Of a DNA stretch of 64,000 nt, positions 8,494-17,442 are shown piece by piece; position 1 is the first letter of the stretch, and every line of letters starts with the position of its first letter. A program made the position numbers and the translations under genes. Source of the DNA: Nocardiopsis coralli (GTDB lineage: Bacteria; Actinomycetota; Actinomycetes; Streptosporangiales; Streptosporangiaceae); contig NZ_JADBGI010000006.1 in assembly GCF_014892575.1 (NCBI RefSeq), positions 62,001 to 126,000 on the forward strand, written 5' to 3'. The notes under the pieces were generated by a model that was not told the origin of the DNA, ran no database searches, and saw nothing but the letters and a program-made list of their open reading frames with translations.

Positions 8494-10626
8494 ATGTCCG
8501 ACCTGTGCTGCGGCGACGACCCGCCGAACCCGTCCGGACGACGGCTCCCCCTCGCGGAGGGCTCCGGCACCACCGCGTCGTGCTCCTGCTGCGCGGGCGA
8601 CGGGCCCGGCCCGCCGGGGGACGGCAACGACGCCGACGGGGGCGACGGCTGCGGCGACCCGACCTGTTCCTCCCCACCCGCCGAACGGGACACGGCGCCC
8701 AGCCGGTGGTGGGCGTCGTCGGCCGTGCGCTGGTCCACCGCGGCCGGTGCGCTGTGGATCGCCGGGCTGCTCGTCGATTGGATCACCGGCGCGACGGCGG
8801 TCCCGACGCTGCTGTACGCGGGCGCGGTCGTCGCAGGGGGCCGCACCTTCGTGCCCTCGACCCTGCGCGCCCTGCTGAAGGGCCGCCTCGGGGTGGGCAC
8901 CCTCATGACCGTGGCCATGGTCGGGGCGGTCCTCCTCGGCGAGGTCGGAGAGGCAGCCATGCTCGCCTTCCTCTTCTCCCTGGCCGAGGCGTTGGAGGAC
9001 CACGCCGTCGCGCGCACCCGCCACGGGTTGAGGGCCCTGCTCGACCTCGTCCCCGCCCGGGCGACCGTGCTCCGGGAGGGCGCCGAACACACCGTCGGGC
9101 CGGAGGAACTGGCGCCGGGCGACGTCCTGCTGGTGCGTCCCGGCGAACGGGTCGCGACCGACGGGGTCGTGCGTTCGGGCCGTTCCGCGCTGGACACTTC
9201 GACCGTGACCGGGGAATCGGTCCCGGTCGAGGCGGTGCCGGGGACCGAGGTCTTCGCGGGCACGGTCAACGGGGGCGGGGTCCTGGAGGTCGACGTCACC
9301 GCACGGGTGGCCGACAACTCCCTGTCCCGACTCGTGCACATCGTCGAGCGCGAGCAGGCCCGCAAGGGTGCGGCGCAGCGGCTGGCCGCACGCATCGCAC
9401 GCCCGCTGGTACCGGTGATCCTCGCCGCCGCGGCGCTGATCGCCGTGGCCGGTTCCCTGGCGGGCGACCCGGCGACGTGGATCGAACGTGCCCTGGTGGT
9501 GCTCGTGGCCGCCTCGCCGTGCGCGTTCGCCATCTCCGTCCCGGTGACCGTGGTGGCCGCCATCGGTGCGGCGAGCCGCTCGGGGGTCCTGGTCAAGGGA
9601 GGGGCCGCCCTGGAGAGCTTCGGGGCGGTGCGCACCGTCGCGCTCGACAAGACCGGGACGCTCACCCGCAACGACCCCTCGGTGGTGGCCGTGGAACCCG
9701 CGCCCGGGCACACACGCGAGCAGGTCCTGGCCGTGGCCGCCGCATTGGAGGCCCGCAGCGAGCATCCCCTGGCCGCGGCGATCCTGGCTGCGGGCCCCGC
9801 CCCGGAGCCCGCCTCCGACGTCGAAGCGGTGCCCGGCCAGGGGCTGACCGGAACCGTGGACGGTGCGTCCGCCCGCCTGGGCCGTCCCGGGTTCGTGGAG
9901 CCCGGTGACCTCGGCGGCACCGTGGCCGCACTGCAGGAACAGGGGGCGACGACCGTCCTGGTCGAGCACGGGGGCCGGGTCCTGGGGGCCGTGGCGATCC
10001 GCGACGAACTCCGCCCCGAGGCCGCCGCGACCGTGGCCGAGCTCCACCGGATGGGCCTGCGTACGGTCGTGCTCACCGGGGACAACGAACGGACCGCGGC
10101 GGCCCTGGCCGCGCAGGCGGGTGTCGGCGAGGTCCATGCCGACCTGCGCCCGGAGGACAAGTCCGCACGCATCGATGCGCTGCGCCGCCACGGCGCCGTC
10201 GCGATGGTCGGGGACGGGGTGAACGACGCCCCCGCCCTCGCCACCGCCGACGTGGGTGTGGCGATGGGCGCGATGGGCACGGACGTGGCGGTCGAGGCCT
10301 CCGACGTCGCTCTCATGGGCGAGGATCTGCGCACCCTGCCGCGCGCGCTCGCCCATGCGCGCCGGTCGAGGCGGATCATGCTCCAGAGCCTCGTACTGTC
10401 CGGCGGCATCCTCGTCGCTCTGGTCCCCCTGGCCGCTCTGGGTGTCCTGGGGCTCGCCGCGGTGATCCTCATCCACGAACTCGCGGAGGTGCTGGTGATC
10501 GCCAACGGGGTCCGCGCGGGACGCCGCCGCGACCACGGCAGCGCCGCGGCACCCGGGACCTCCCCGAGCAGCCCCGTGCGGGAGGGTTCGGCCACCCGGG
10601 CGGCAGCGCTCGGTGACCCCCGGTAG
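8494..10626 (+). CDS. Heavy-metal translocating P1B-type ATPase
   Basis: 710-residue metal efflux ATPase. Actuator TGES near residue 239, phosphorylation DKTGT at Asp385, hinge GDGVNDAP and a C-terminal helix pair are all present. The transmembrane metal motif is SPC (residues 341-343) instead of CPC, and the last helices carry HELAEV. SPC occurs in the P1B-4 group (Co, Zn, Cd, Fe). There is no HMA domain; the first 65 residues are instead Cys-rich (LCCGDD, SCSCCAG, GCGDPTCSS). The upstream CadC-like sensor suggests Cd/Zn/Pb or Co export. AGAGAGG precedes the ATG. Confidence 0.92.
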   Translation: MSDLCCGDDPPNPSGRRLPLAEGSGTTASCSCCAGDGPGPPGDGNDADGGDGCGDPTCSSPPAERDTAPSRWWASSAVRWSTAAGALWIAGLLVDWITGATAVPTLLYAGAVVAGGRTFVPSTLRALLKGRLGVGTLMTVAMVGAVLLGEVGEAAMLAFLFSLAEALEDHAVARTRHGLRALLDLVPARATVLREGAEHTVGPEELAPGDVLLVRPGERVATDGVVRSGRSALDTSTVTGESVPVEAVPGTEVFAGTVNGGGVLEVDVTARVADNSLSRLVHIVEREQARKGAAQRLAARIARPLVPVILAAAALIAVAGSLAGDPATWIERALVVLVAASPCAFAISVPVTVVAAIGAASRSGVLVKGGAALESFGAVRTVALDKTGTLTRNDPSVVAVEPAPGHTREQVLAVAAALEARSEHPLAAAILAAGPAPEPASDVEAVPGQGLTGTVDGASARLGRPGFVEPGDLGGTVAALQEQGATTVLVEHGGRVLGAVAIRDELRPEAAATVAELHRMGLRTVVLTGDNERTAAALAAQAGVGEVHADLRPEDKSARIDALRRHGAVAMVGDGVNDAPALATADVGVAMGAMGTDVAVEASDVALMGEDLRTLPRALAHARRSRRIMLQSLVLSGGILVALVPLAALGVLGLAAVILIHELAEVLVIANGVRAGRRRDHGSAAAPGTSPSSPVREGSATRAAALGDPR

Positions 10627-10636
10627 GGTCCACCCT

Positions 10637-11026
10637 GTGACACACCGACCGCACCTGCACCGGCGCACCTTCGTGGTGTCGTTGCTGGCCGCGGTGGCGC
10701 TGTGTTTCCTGTGCGCCGTGTGCCACCAGACCCAGTCGGAACCGCTGTCGGGCCCGGCGGTCGCAGCGGCCTCGGCGTGCCCGGACGAGGAGGGGCCGTC
10801 CCCCGCGGACACCGGCCCGCCGGCCGCGGAACACCACTGCGAGACCGCCGAGGGGCAGGTGCTGCCCTCGGGCCAGTCCCCGCTGTTGCTCGGGGCGGTC
10901 CTGCCGCTCACCCCGTTCCTGCTCAAGCCCCCCGCCCGCGGCCCGGTCGGACACGCTCCGCAACGGCAGCCCTCGCCGCCGCACGGTTTCACGCTCCTGA
11001 CCAGGCTCTGCGTCCAACGCGTGTAG
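10637..11026 (+). CDS. Small secreted or membrane-anchored Cys/His protein
   Basis: 129 residues from GTG 10637. One N-terminal hydrophobic segment with cysteines (ALCFLCAVCHQ), then a Pro/Ala-rich tail with scattered His and Cys. It begins 10 bp after the ATPase stop, so it may belong to the metal-resistance operon as a periplasmic metal-handling protein. No family recognised. An ATG-free alternative GTG start 24 bp upstream overlaps the ATPase end. Confidence 0.5.
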   Translation: MTHRPHLHRRTFVVSLLAAVALCFLCAVCHQTQSEPLSGPAVAAASACPDEEGPSPADTGPPAAEHHCETAEGQVLPSGQSPLLLGAVLPLTPFLLKPPARGPVGHAPQRQPSPPHGFTLLTRLCVQRV

Positions 11027-11141
11027 TCACGGCCCGCGCTGCTCCGCCCCGCAGCGCCCTACGCACGCCGCGCCCCGGCGCGGCCGGCCGTGACCCTACG
11101 TCCCCGCGTGCCCGCGCACGCGCCGAAGGACTGGATGCACC

Positions 11142-11822
11142 ATGAGCAAGAATCTCGCCATCACACTGGGGCTGATCCTGGTCGCCGTCGTCGGCCTCGG
11201 TCTGCTCGTCGGCCTCAACGAACCCGACCAGAGCCCTGACGGAAGCGAACAGGCCAACACGCCCGAAGGCGGTACCACCGCCCCCGAAGAGACCCTCGTG
11301 CGCGAGGACAGCCGCTTCCTCGACCAGCACGACGACGCCTCCGTGACCGTCGTGGAGTTCCTCGACTTCGAGTGCGAGGCCTGCCGCGCCCAGTACCCGG
11401 TCATCGAGAGGATCCGCGAGGAGTACGAGGGCCAGATCGACGTCGTCGTCCGGTACTTCCCGATGCCCGGCCACACCAACTCCGCCCCGGCCGCCGCTGC
11501 CGTCGAGGCCGCCGCCCAGCAGGGCGCGCTGGAGGAGATGTACCAGCGCATGTTCGAGACACAGGCGGAGTGGGGCGAGTCCCAGGAGGACCGCTCCGAC
11601 GTCTTCGTCGGCTTCGCCGAGGACCTCGGCCTGGACATGGACGAGTTCACCGAGACGATGGGGTCGGAGGAGACCCTGGAGCGCGTCCAGGCCGACTTCG
11701 ACGACGGCGTGGAACTGGGTGTGCAGGGCACCCCCACCATCTACGTCGACGGTCAGCAGACCACGACGATGCCCGACTACGAAGAGCTCAGCTCGATGAT
11801 CGACCAAGGCCTCGAGGAATGA
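11142..11822 (+). CDS. DsbA-like membrane-anchored thioredoxin-fold protein
   Basis: 226 residues. One N-terminal membrane anchor (residues 5-25), an acidic linker, then a DsbA/thioredoxin fold with active site Cys78-Glu-Ala-Cys81 (FECEACR) and the cis-proline loop GTPTIYV. It probably oxidises or isomerises disulfides in exported proteins. Its stop overlaps the ATG of the VKOR gene by 4 bases, so the two are translationally coupled; VKOR would reoxidise it. Confidence 0.92.
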   Translation: MSKNLAITLGLILVAVVGLGLLVGLNEPDQSPDGSEQANTPEGGTTAPEETLVREDSRFLDQHDDASVTVVEFLDFECEACRAQYPVIERIREEYEGQIDVVVRYFPMPGHTNSAPAAAAVEAAAQQGALEEMYQRMFETQAEWGESQEDRSDVFVGFAEDLGLDMDEFTETMGSEETLERVQADFDDGVELGVQGTPTIYVDGQQTTTMPDYEELSSMIDQGLEE

Positions 11823-12460
11823 GCGGCACCCGGGCCTCCGACCGGGCCGCGGTCCCGGGAAGCGACGTCCCCGTCATCGGCCGGGCCCTGCCCTGGATCC
11901 TCGTGGCCGGGGGCGGGATCGGGTTGCTCGCTGCCGCCGCCCTGCTGGTCGAGAAGATGCTCGTCCTGGACGACCCCGGGCACACACCCGCCTGCAGCAT
12001 CGACCCGGTGCTGTCCTGCGGCAGTGTCATGAACACACCGCAGGCCGAGGCGTTCGGTGTCCCCAACCCGCTCATCGGCGTCGCGGGGTTCGCCGTGGTG
12101 CTCACGGTCGGGGCGGGGCTCCTGGCCGGGGCGCGGTTCGCGCGCTGGTTCTGGTGGGGGCTCCAGGCAGGAACGCTCTTCGGGGCGGCCTTCGTCCACT
12201 GGCTGATCTTCCAGAGCCTGTACCGCATCGGCGCGTTGTGCCCCTACTGCATGGTCGTGTGGGCGGTGACCGTGCCCCTGTTCTGGTACGTGACGCTGTA
12301 CAACCTGCGCGAGGGGCACCTGAGACTGCCCCGTGCCCTGAACCCGGCGGCGGGCGTCCTCTCGCGCAACCACACAGTCGTGTTGACGCTGTGGTTCCTC
12401 GGCCTCGGGGTGGTCATCTGGCAGGCCTTCCAGGTGTACTGGTCGACCCTGCTGCAGTGA
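11819..12460 (+). CDS. Vitamin K epoxide reductase (VKOR) family protein
   Basis: 213-residue four- to five-helix membrane protein. It shows the VKOR cysteine pairs: Cys59/Cys67 in the extracytoplasmic loop (ACSIDPVLSCGSVM) and the quinone-side Cys141-Pro-Tyr-Cys144. In actinobacteria VKOR takes the place of DsbB, passing electrons from a DsbA-like partner to menaquinone. The ATGA overlap with the DsbA-like gene supports this pairing. A strong bidirectional terminator follows. Confidence 0.95.
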   Translation: MSGTRASDRAAVPGSDVPVIGRALPWILVAGGGIGLLAAAALLVEKMLVLDDPGHTPACSIDPVLSCGSVMNTPQAEAFGVPNPLIGVAGFAVVLTVGAGLLAGARFARWFWWGLQAGTLFGAAFVHWLIFQSLYRIGALCPYCMVVWAVTVPLFWYVTLYNLREGHLRLPRALNPAAGVLSRNHTVVLTLWFLGLGVVIWQAFQVYWSTLLQ

Positions 12461-12483
12461 CCGCGGCCGACGGCCGTGCGCGG

Positions 12484-12523
12484 CACCTGCCGCCGGGAGG
12501 CCCGGTGGCTCCGGCGGCAGGTG
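12484..12523. terminator. Bidirectional terminator hairpin
   Basis: 13-bp perfect stem (12484-12496 with 12511-12523) between the convergent VKOR and pirin genes. GC-rich with no long T-run. Confidence 0.7.
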
Positions 12524-12527
12524 TCCG

Positions 12528-13580
12528 TCATCCTTCGAACTGCGCGTGCGGTGGCGGGTTCTTGCGCGGGCGCATGCGCACCTGGGGTAGTTCCGGGGCG
12601 GGGAGCCGGTCCAGCCCGTCGCGGTTCCGGCCCGGGCCGCCGTGGCCCACGTAACCCTCGACGCGGCCGAAGCGCTCGCCGTGCTCCTCCCACTCCTGGC
12701 GGAACTGGCGGATCTCCTCGGTCGAGCGGCCCAGGAAGTTCCACCACATGATGACCTCCTCGTCGAAGGGCGCGCCGCCCAGGAGCACGAGCCGGGCCGG
12801 TTCACCCCCGCCGTTGGCGATGCGCAGGGTCTGCGAGCCCATGCCGGTGTAGCCCACGGCGTCCTTCGGAACGTGCACGCCCTCGAGCGTGACGGCCCCG
12901 CCCGTGTCCACCAGGAGGCCGTGCTCGAAACCCGCGTCGACCTCGAGATCGAGTTCGGCGCCGGGGTCGAGTCGGAGTTCGGCGCCCACCAGCGGCGTGT
13001 ACATGCTCACCGGCGAGCGCGAACCCAGGAGCGAGCCGAGGAAGACCAGCGCGGAGCCGCCGTCGAAGCCGACGGGCTCGGGGACGTGGTGCTCGAACTT
13101 GCGGTCGGCGTCGTGGCGGGCCTCCTCCGGCAGCGCGACCCAGAGCTGCACCCCGTGGAGGCGGCCGGTGTCGGGCGAGGACGTCTCGGAGTGGCAGATG
13201 CCGGCGCCCGCCGTCATCAGGTTCATCTCCCCGGGCAGCACATCGGCGCTGTTGCCGCCCGAGTCGACGTGGGCGATGGCCCCCTCGAACAGCCAGCTGA
13301 CCGTCTGCAGCCCGGTGTGCGGGTGCGGCGCCACGTCCATCCCGCCGGTGGCCGCGACCTCGTCCGGGCCGTAGTGGTCGACGAAGCACCACGCCCCGAT
13401 CAGGGAACGCTGCCGCTGCGGGAGGGTTCGGCGCACGTTCATCGCGCGCGGGCCGCCCAGCGGCACGGCCCGGGAGCTGATGATCTCGACCGGCGCCCGC
13501 CCCTCGCGTTCGGCCCAGGGCCCCGGCAGGCCGCCGTCGGCGCACACCTGAGGGCTCGGGCGAGCCTCCTGGTTGGTCAT
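12528..13580 (-). CDS. Pirin family protein
   Basis: 350-residue bicupin. The N-terminal cupin contains APHPHTGLQTVSW and the HSE motif (GICHSETS) whose His and Glu bind Fe in pirins. Bacterial pirins act as quercetinases or redox-sensing cofactors. I chose the ATG at 13580 (MTNQEARP); upstream in-frame sequence is arginine-rich and not protein-like. A TetR gene lies 71 bp upstream in the same direction and could control it. Confidence 0.92.
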   Translation of the reverse strand: MTNQEARPSPQVCADGGLPGPWAEREGRAPVEIISSRAVPLGGPRAMNVRRTLPQRQRSLIGAWCFVDHYGPDEVAATGGMDVAPHPHTGLQTVSWLFEGAIAHVDSGGNSADVLPGEMNLMTAGAGICHSETSSPDTGRLHGVQLWVALPEEARHDADRKFEHHVPEPVGFDGGSALVFLGSLLGSRSPVSMYTPLVGAELRLDPGAELDLEVDAGFEHGLLVDTGGAVTLEGVHVPKDAVGYTGMGSQTLRIANGGGEPARLVLLGGAPFDEEVIMWWNFLGRSTEEIRQFRQEWEEHGERFGRVEGYVGHGGPGRNRDGLDRLPAPELPQVRMRPRKNPPPHAQFEG

Positions 13581-13651
13581 TGCGGTGTCCCTTCCACCCG
13601 TCGTCGAGCGGGGTGACCGTGTCGGCCGCCCTCGTGTCCGGTCGCCGTGGC

Positions 13652-14257
13652 TCAGCTTCGCACGTGTTCCGCGGAGGCCTGCGCGGAGGCGGCGAACAGC
13701 GCGTGCACGGCGGCACGGACACGGTCGTCGACCGCCTCGGGGGTGTCGGCGTCGAGCTTGCCGTCCAGGTGGAGGAAGGCCAGACCGTGCACGAAGGCCC
13801 ACACCGAGGTCGGCAAGGTGTCGGTGTCGGCCCCGGGAAAGACCGTGCGGACGACACCGGTCACGTACTCCCAGACGGTGGCGGTCGCCTGCACACGTTC
13901 TTCGTCGTCCCGGTCGCAGGGTTCGGCGAACATCACGCGGAACAGCGCCGGGTGTTCGACGGCGAAACGCACGTAGGCGACGGCGATCTCCGCCAGGTCG
14001 TCGAGGTTCCGGGATGAGGGACGGGCTGCGGCGAGGTACCCCGCGAGCTCGCGGTACCCCTCCCCCGCGACCGCGGAGATGAGCTCCTCCCGGTCCGCGT
14101 AGTGACGGTAGGGCGCCGCGGCGGAGACCCCGGCCCGCCGCGCGACCGCGCGGAGCGACAACCCGCTGCCGCCGCTCTCCTCGAGAAGCTCCCGGGCGGC
14201 CCTCACGCAGGCGGCGCGCAGATCGCCGTGGTGGTACGGGGCACTGGCCTGTGACAC
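13652..14257 (-). CDS. TetR family transcriptional regulator (WHG-type)
   Basis: 201 residues. HTH at about 25-55 (LRAVARRAGVSAAAPYRHYA) and a C-terminal domain with FVHGLAFLHLDG, as in the WHG subfamily. Transcribed towards the pirin gene. Ligand unknown. Confidence 0.9.
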   Translation of the reverse strand: MSQASAPYHHGDLRAACVRAARELLEESGGSGLSLRAVARRAGVSAAAPYRHYADREELISAVAGEGYRELAGYLAAARPSSRNLDDLAEIAVAYVRFAVEHPALFRVMFAEPCDRDDEERVQATATVWEYVTGVVRTVFPGADTDTLPTSVWAFVHGLAFLHLDGKLDADTPEAVDDRVRAAVHALFAASAQASAEHVRS

Positions 14258-14356
14258 GGGCCCAGCCTCCCTGATGATGACGGTGCTTACATCCCCAAGG
14301 TAATCACCGCGCAGGCAGGGGACCGACCGCCGGCGCCCCTCCGTTCCGGCCGGCGG

Positions 14357-15316
14357 TCATTCGTTCACCAGCAGGAGCTTGCCGAAGTGGCCGCCCGCTT
14401 CGATGATCCGGTGCGCCTCGGCGGCCTCGGCCATCGGAACACTCCGGTCGACGACCTGGCGCACGGCCCCGCTCTCGATCAGCGGCCACACCTGGCTGCG
14501 GACCTCGGAGACGATGGCGGCCTTCTGCTCCGGAGGCCGCGAGCGCAAGGTGGTGCCGAACACCGACAGGCGCTTGAACAGCAGGTCCGCCAGGTTGAGC
14601 GGGGCCTCCAGACCGGCCTGGAGTCCGATGACGACCAGGCGGCCGTCGGCGTTCAGCGACCGCACGTTCCGCTCCAGGTACTGGCCGCCGATGATGTCGA
14701 GCACGACGTCGAAGGGTCCGTGCTCGGCGAAGTCCTCGGTGCGGTAGTCGACGGTCAGGTCGGCGCCCAGCTCCCGCGCCCGGGCGGCCTGCTCGGCGCC
14801 GCCGACGGTGGTGACCACACGGGCGCCCTTCGCCTTGGCGATCTGGATCGCCATGGTGCCGATGCCGCCCGTGCCGCCGTGCACGAGGAAGGTCTCGCCC
14901 TCCTTCAGACCCGCGGTCATGAAGACGTTGGACCACACGGTGGCGACCGCCTCGGGCAGGGACGCGGCCTCGACCAGGCCGACGCCCTCGGGCACCGGGA
15001 GCAACTGTCCGGCCGGGACGGCGACCTTCTGCGCGTAACCGCCGCCGGTCAACAGCGCGGCGACCTCGTCGCCCACCTGCCGGCCGGTCACGCCTTCGCC
15101 GAGGGCGCTGATACGGCCGGAGACCTCCAGCCCCGGATACGGCGACTCGCCCTCCGGCACGGGGTACAGCCCGACCCTCTGCACCACGTCCGCACGGTTC
15201 ACGGCGCTCGCAGCCACGTCGACGACGACCTCGCCGGGCGCGGGCACCGGGTCCTCGACCTCGGTCCACGTCAGGACCTCGGGGCCGCCGAACTCATCGA
15301 TCGTGATCGCCTTCAT
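14357..15316 (-). CDS. NAD(P)H quinone oxidoreductase (PIG3-like)
   Basis: 319-residue zinc-free medium-chain reductase. N-terminal MKAITIDEFGGPEVL is typical of the quinone oxidoreductase family; VHGGTGGIGTMAIQ is the NADPH loop. Reduces quinones or enones. GGAG precedes the ATG at 15316, and a good sigma-70-type promoter lies upstream (15369-15397). Read in the same direction as the TetR/pirin genes, with 99 bp between. Confidence 0.92.
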   Translation of the reverse strand: MKAITIDEFGGPEVLTWTEVEDPVPAPGEVVVDVAASAVNRADVVQRVGLYPVPEGESPYPGLEVSGRISALGEGVTGRQVGDEVAALLTGGGYAQKVAVPAGQLLPVPEGVGLVEAASLPEAVATVWSNVFMTAGLKEGETFLVHGGTGGIGTMAIQIAKAKGARVVTTVGGAEQAARARELGADLTVDYRTEDFAEHGPFDVVLDIIGGQYLERNVRSLNADGRLVVIGLQAGLEAPLNLADLLFKRLSVFGTTLRSRPPEQKAAIVSEVRSQVWPLIESGAVRQVVDRSVPMAEAAEAHRIIEAGGHFGKLLLVNE

Positions 15317-15368
15317 GACACTCCGTTCGCAGGGTCGGACCAGGTCGCGCCTGATGTATGCACTGTTC

Positions 15369-15397
15369 ACATTAGGGGTGCAAGTAAGCACCGTCAA
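15369..15397 (-). promoter_or_regulatory. Promoter of quinone oxidoreductase gene
   Basis: On the minus strand TTGACG (15392-15397) and TAATGT (15369-15374) are separated by exactly 17 bases: a near-consensus sigma-70/HrdB promoter. A degenerate 18-bp direct repeat (15361-15378 and 15389-15406, 14 of 18 matching) covers both boxes and could bind a regulator. The rest of the 298-bp gap up to the lipoprotein gene shows no gene. Confidence 0.65.
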
Positions 15398-15614
15398 CAT
15401 TGGGGGCGGGCGCCGCCGAGGCACCACGACGGTGGTGAACGTCGATGCGCTCCACCGACTTTCGTCGGTGCCGTTCCGCCCCGGGACGCCGAAAGGCCGA
15501 CCTTCGCCACACCGGAATTCACCATTGTGGTGGATCCGCCGACGGCGCTCCGTTCATTAGCGTGTTTCCCACACCCATTCGCAGGCCTCTCCTCCGCAGA
15601 AAGCAGGGAACCCC

Positions 15615-16379
15615 ATGAAGCGTGACGCCCGTTCCACCGCCCTGGCCCTCGTAGCCTCCGGCCTGGTGATCGTCGGATCTGCCGCGTGCTCGCCCCAGGA
15701 GATCTCCGCGACGCTTCTTTCACCGGGTTCGGAACAGTCGGCCGAGAACGCCGGGGCCGAAGCGGAATCAGGGAACCTTTCCGGCCAGGTGGAGTTCCTG
15801 TCCCCCGGCGAATTCATCATCGACGACCAGGCGTTCCTCGTCGGCGAGAACACACAGATCACCGGCGGTATCAACGCCTGCCCCGCCGTCGAGGGCATCG
15901 ACACGGACGGCATCGGGACCGTGGAGTGCGACCTGGAGTCGTTCGAGGCCGCGGTCCAGGGGGACACGGACGTCTTCGCCGAGGTCGCCCTGGGCGAGGA
16001 GGGCGTCGCCGAGTCGATCACCGAGTACGCCCAGGACGGCCAGGCCCCCGCCGAACCGGAAGACCCCGAAGCCGCGCCCGAGGACGGCGACGGGGAAGCC
16101 GGAGAGGCCGGAGGCTTCACCGGAACCGCGGCGGGTGAGCTGGAGTACCGGTCTCCGGGCGAGTACTCCATCGACGGCACGACGTTCTACGTCGCGGAGG
16201 ACACTCAGATCACCGCCGGGAACTACGCCTGCGCCGGCGGGGTCCAGGACCCCGACACCGGCGAGGTCACGTGCGACTTCGACGACTTCGACGCCACGCT
16301 CGCCAACGGGACCGCCGTCCTCGCCACGGTCGACATCGTCGACGGGATCGCCGAGTCGATCACCGAGTACGAGGCCTGA
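15615..16379 (+). CDS. Lipoprotein with two tandem homologous domains
   Basis: 254 residues. Signal peptide with lipobox VGSAAC (Cys25) for lipid anchoring outside the cell. Two repeats follow (about 57-140 and 174-254), sharing SPGEF/SPGEY, a TQIT block, two cysteines each, and the closing AESITEY. An acidic Glu/Pro/Ala linker joins them. Each pair of cysteines may form a disulfide. Resembles small extracytoplasmic beta-domains of DUF5666 type, but I am not sure. Function unknown. Confidence 0.85.
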   Translation: MKRDARSTALALVASGLVIVGSAACSPQEISATLLSPGSEQSAENAGAEAESGNLSGQVEFLSPGEFIIDDQAFLVGENTQITGGINACPAVEGIDTDGIGTVECDLESFEAAVQGDTDVFAEVALGEEGVAESITEYAQDGQAPAEPEDPEAAPEDGDGEAGEAGGFTGTAAGELEYRSPGEYSIDGTTFYVAEDTQITAGNYACAGGVQDPDTGEVTCDFDDFDATLANGTAVLATVDIVDGIAESITEYEA

Positions 16380-16496
16380 CGCACCCGCGACCCCCCGGCG
16401 TCCGGGGCCAGGGGAACCGTCCCGACCCGGCCACGGGGGTGGCCGGGGCCCGGCGCTCTCCGTACCCTGAGGGCCCCGGACCAGAAGGAGGCCGCC

Positions 16497-16595
16497 GTGC
16501 ACCTGAAGCTCAAGCCCTGGGAGGACCAGCCGGACGAGGGTCCGGAAGCCCCCGAGGACCAGCCCGAGGAGCCCGAGGACGACCCCCACAGCTGA
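16497..16595 (+). CDS. Small acidic proline-rich peptide, 32 aa
   Basis: A GTG start directly follows a perfect AGGAGG site, and the reading frame (VHLKLKPWEDQPDEGP onward) ends in TGA after 32 residues. Nearly half of the residues are Glu, Asp or Pro. The strong ribosome site supports translation. Function unknown. Confidence 0.5.
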   Translation: MHLKLKPWEDQPDEGPEAPEDQPEEPEDDPHS

Positions 16596-16655
16596 CGCCG
16601 GTCGGAGCGCGCGGGGTCGACCACCGATCGGGTCCCCATGCGCAGGAAGGTGCGA

Positions 16656-17264
16656 ATGCCCCGACAGGGTTCCGGATCACCGATCGATCTGCACGGCTCC
16701 CGCGCGCTCATCTTCGATTGCGACGGCACACTGGCCGACAACCACCCCGCGCACTTCGCCGCGCTGAACGACGTCCTGCAGCACTACGGCGTGCGCGTCT
16801 CGTGGGACTGGTACTCGGCCCGCACCGGCCTGCCGGGCGCCGAGACCCTCGCCGACGCGGCATAGGAGCACTCCCTCACCTTCGCGGTTCCGGTCTCCGA
16901 GCTCGCCGCCGAGTGCGAGAACGCCTACCTGCGCCACGTGCACCGCGTACGGGAGATCGCCTGGGTCGCCGACATCGCCCGAAGCGCGGACGGTCGGCCG
17001 ACCGCTGTCGCCTCGAGCGGGCGCCGCGTCAGTGTCGAGGCCACCCTGCGCGCGATCGGGCTCGACCGCACGTTCGACGCCGTCGTCACGCGCGAGGACG
17101 TCGAGAGCGTCAAGCCCTCACCCGACCTGTTCCTACTCGCTGCACGCCGACTTGCGGTCGACCCCGCTCAGTGCGCGGTCCTGGAGGACAGCGACGAAGG
17201 CAGCCTCGCCGCCCGACGTGCCGGCATGGCCGTGGTGGACGTCCGATACAGAACCCAGCGATAG
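16656..17264 (+). pseudogene. HAD-superfamily hydrolase interrupted by in-frame TAG
   Basis: A beta-phosphoglucomutase-like HAD phosphatase. Motif I FDCDGTLAD lies near residue 20, the motif II Ser in AVASSGRR, motif III Lys in SVKPSPDLF and motif IV VLEDSDEG, all in one frame. The frame is cut by an amber codon at 16863-16865 (LADAA*EHSLTF). Changing TAG to CAG would restore a normal-length enzyme of about 202 residues. AGGAAGG precedes ATG 16656. Likely a recent C-to-T nonsense mutation; sequencing error or readthrough are alternatives. Confidence 0.85.
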
Positions 17265-17408
17265 ATGCTCAGCGTCGCGGCACGTACCGGGGGTTCCGTA
17301 TCTTGAGCGCCGCGCCGAGCTCCGGCAACTCCCGAGGAGACCGAGGACGACCGCGCAGCTGAACGGCACCCTTTTGCTCACGGCGGAACACCTCAACCGA
17401 GCGCCAAG

Positions 17409-17441
17409 AAGGCCCTGCCACCCCCTGGGTGACAGGGCCTT
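17409..17441. terminator. Terminator-like hairpin
   Basis: 15-bp arms (17409-17423 and 17427-17441, one mismatch) with a 3-base loop. It lies two bases from an acceptor-stem-like sequence (17443-17455). On the minus strand this is where the terminator of a tRNA gene would sit, so it may be the original terminator of tRNA-Thr, now about 25 kb away. Confidence 0.6.
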
Positions 17442-17442
17442 G

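Noticed and set aside
7183..10992. A 1269-residue open frame on the minus strand
   Set aside because: It is antisense to the TetR, kinase-like, ArsR and ATPase genes, is Gly/Arg/His-rich and shows no domain. High GC creates such frames.
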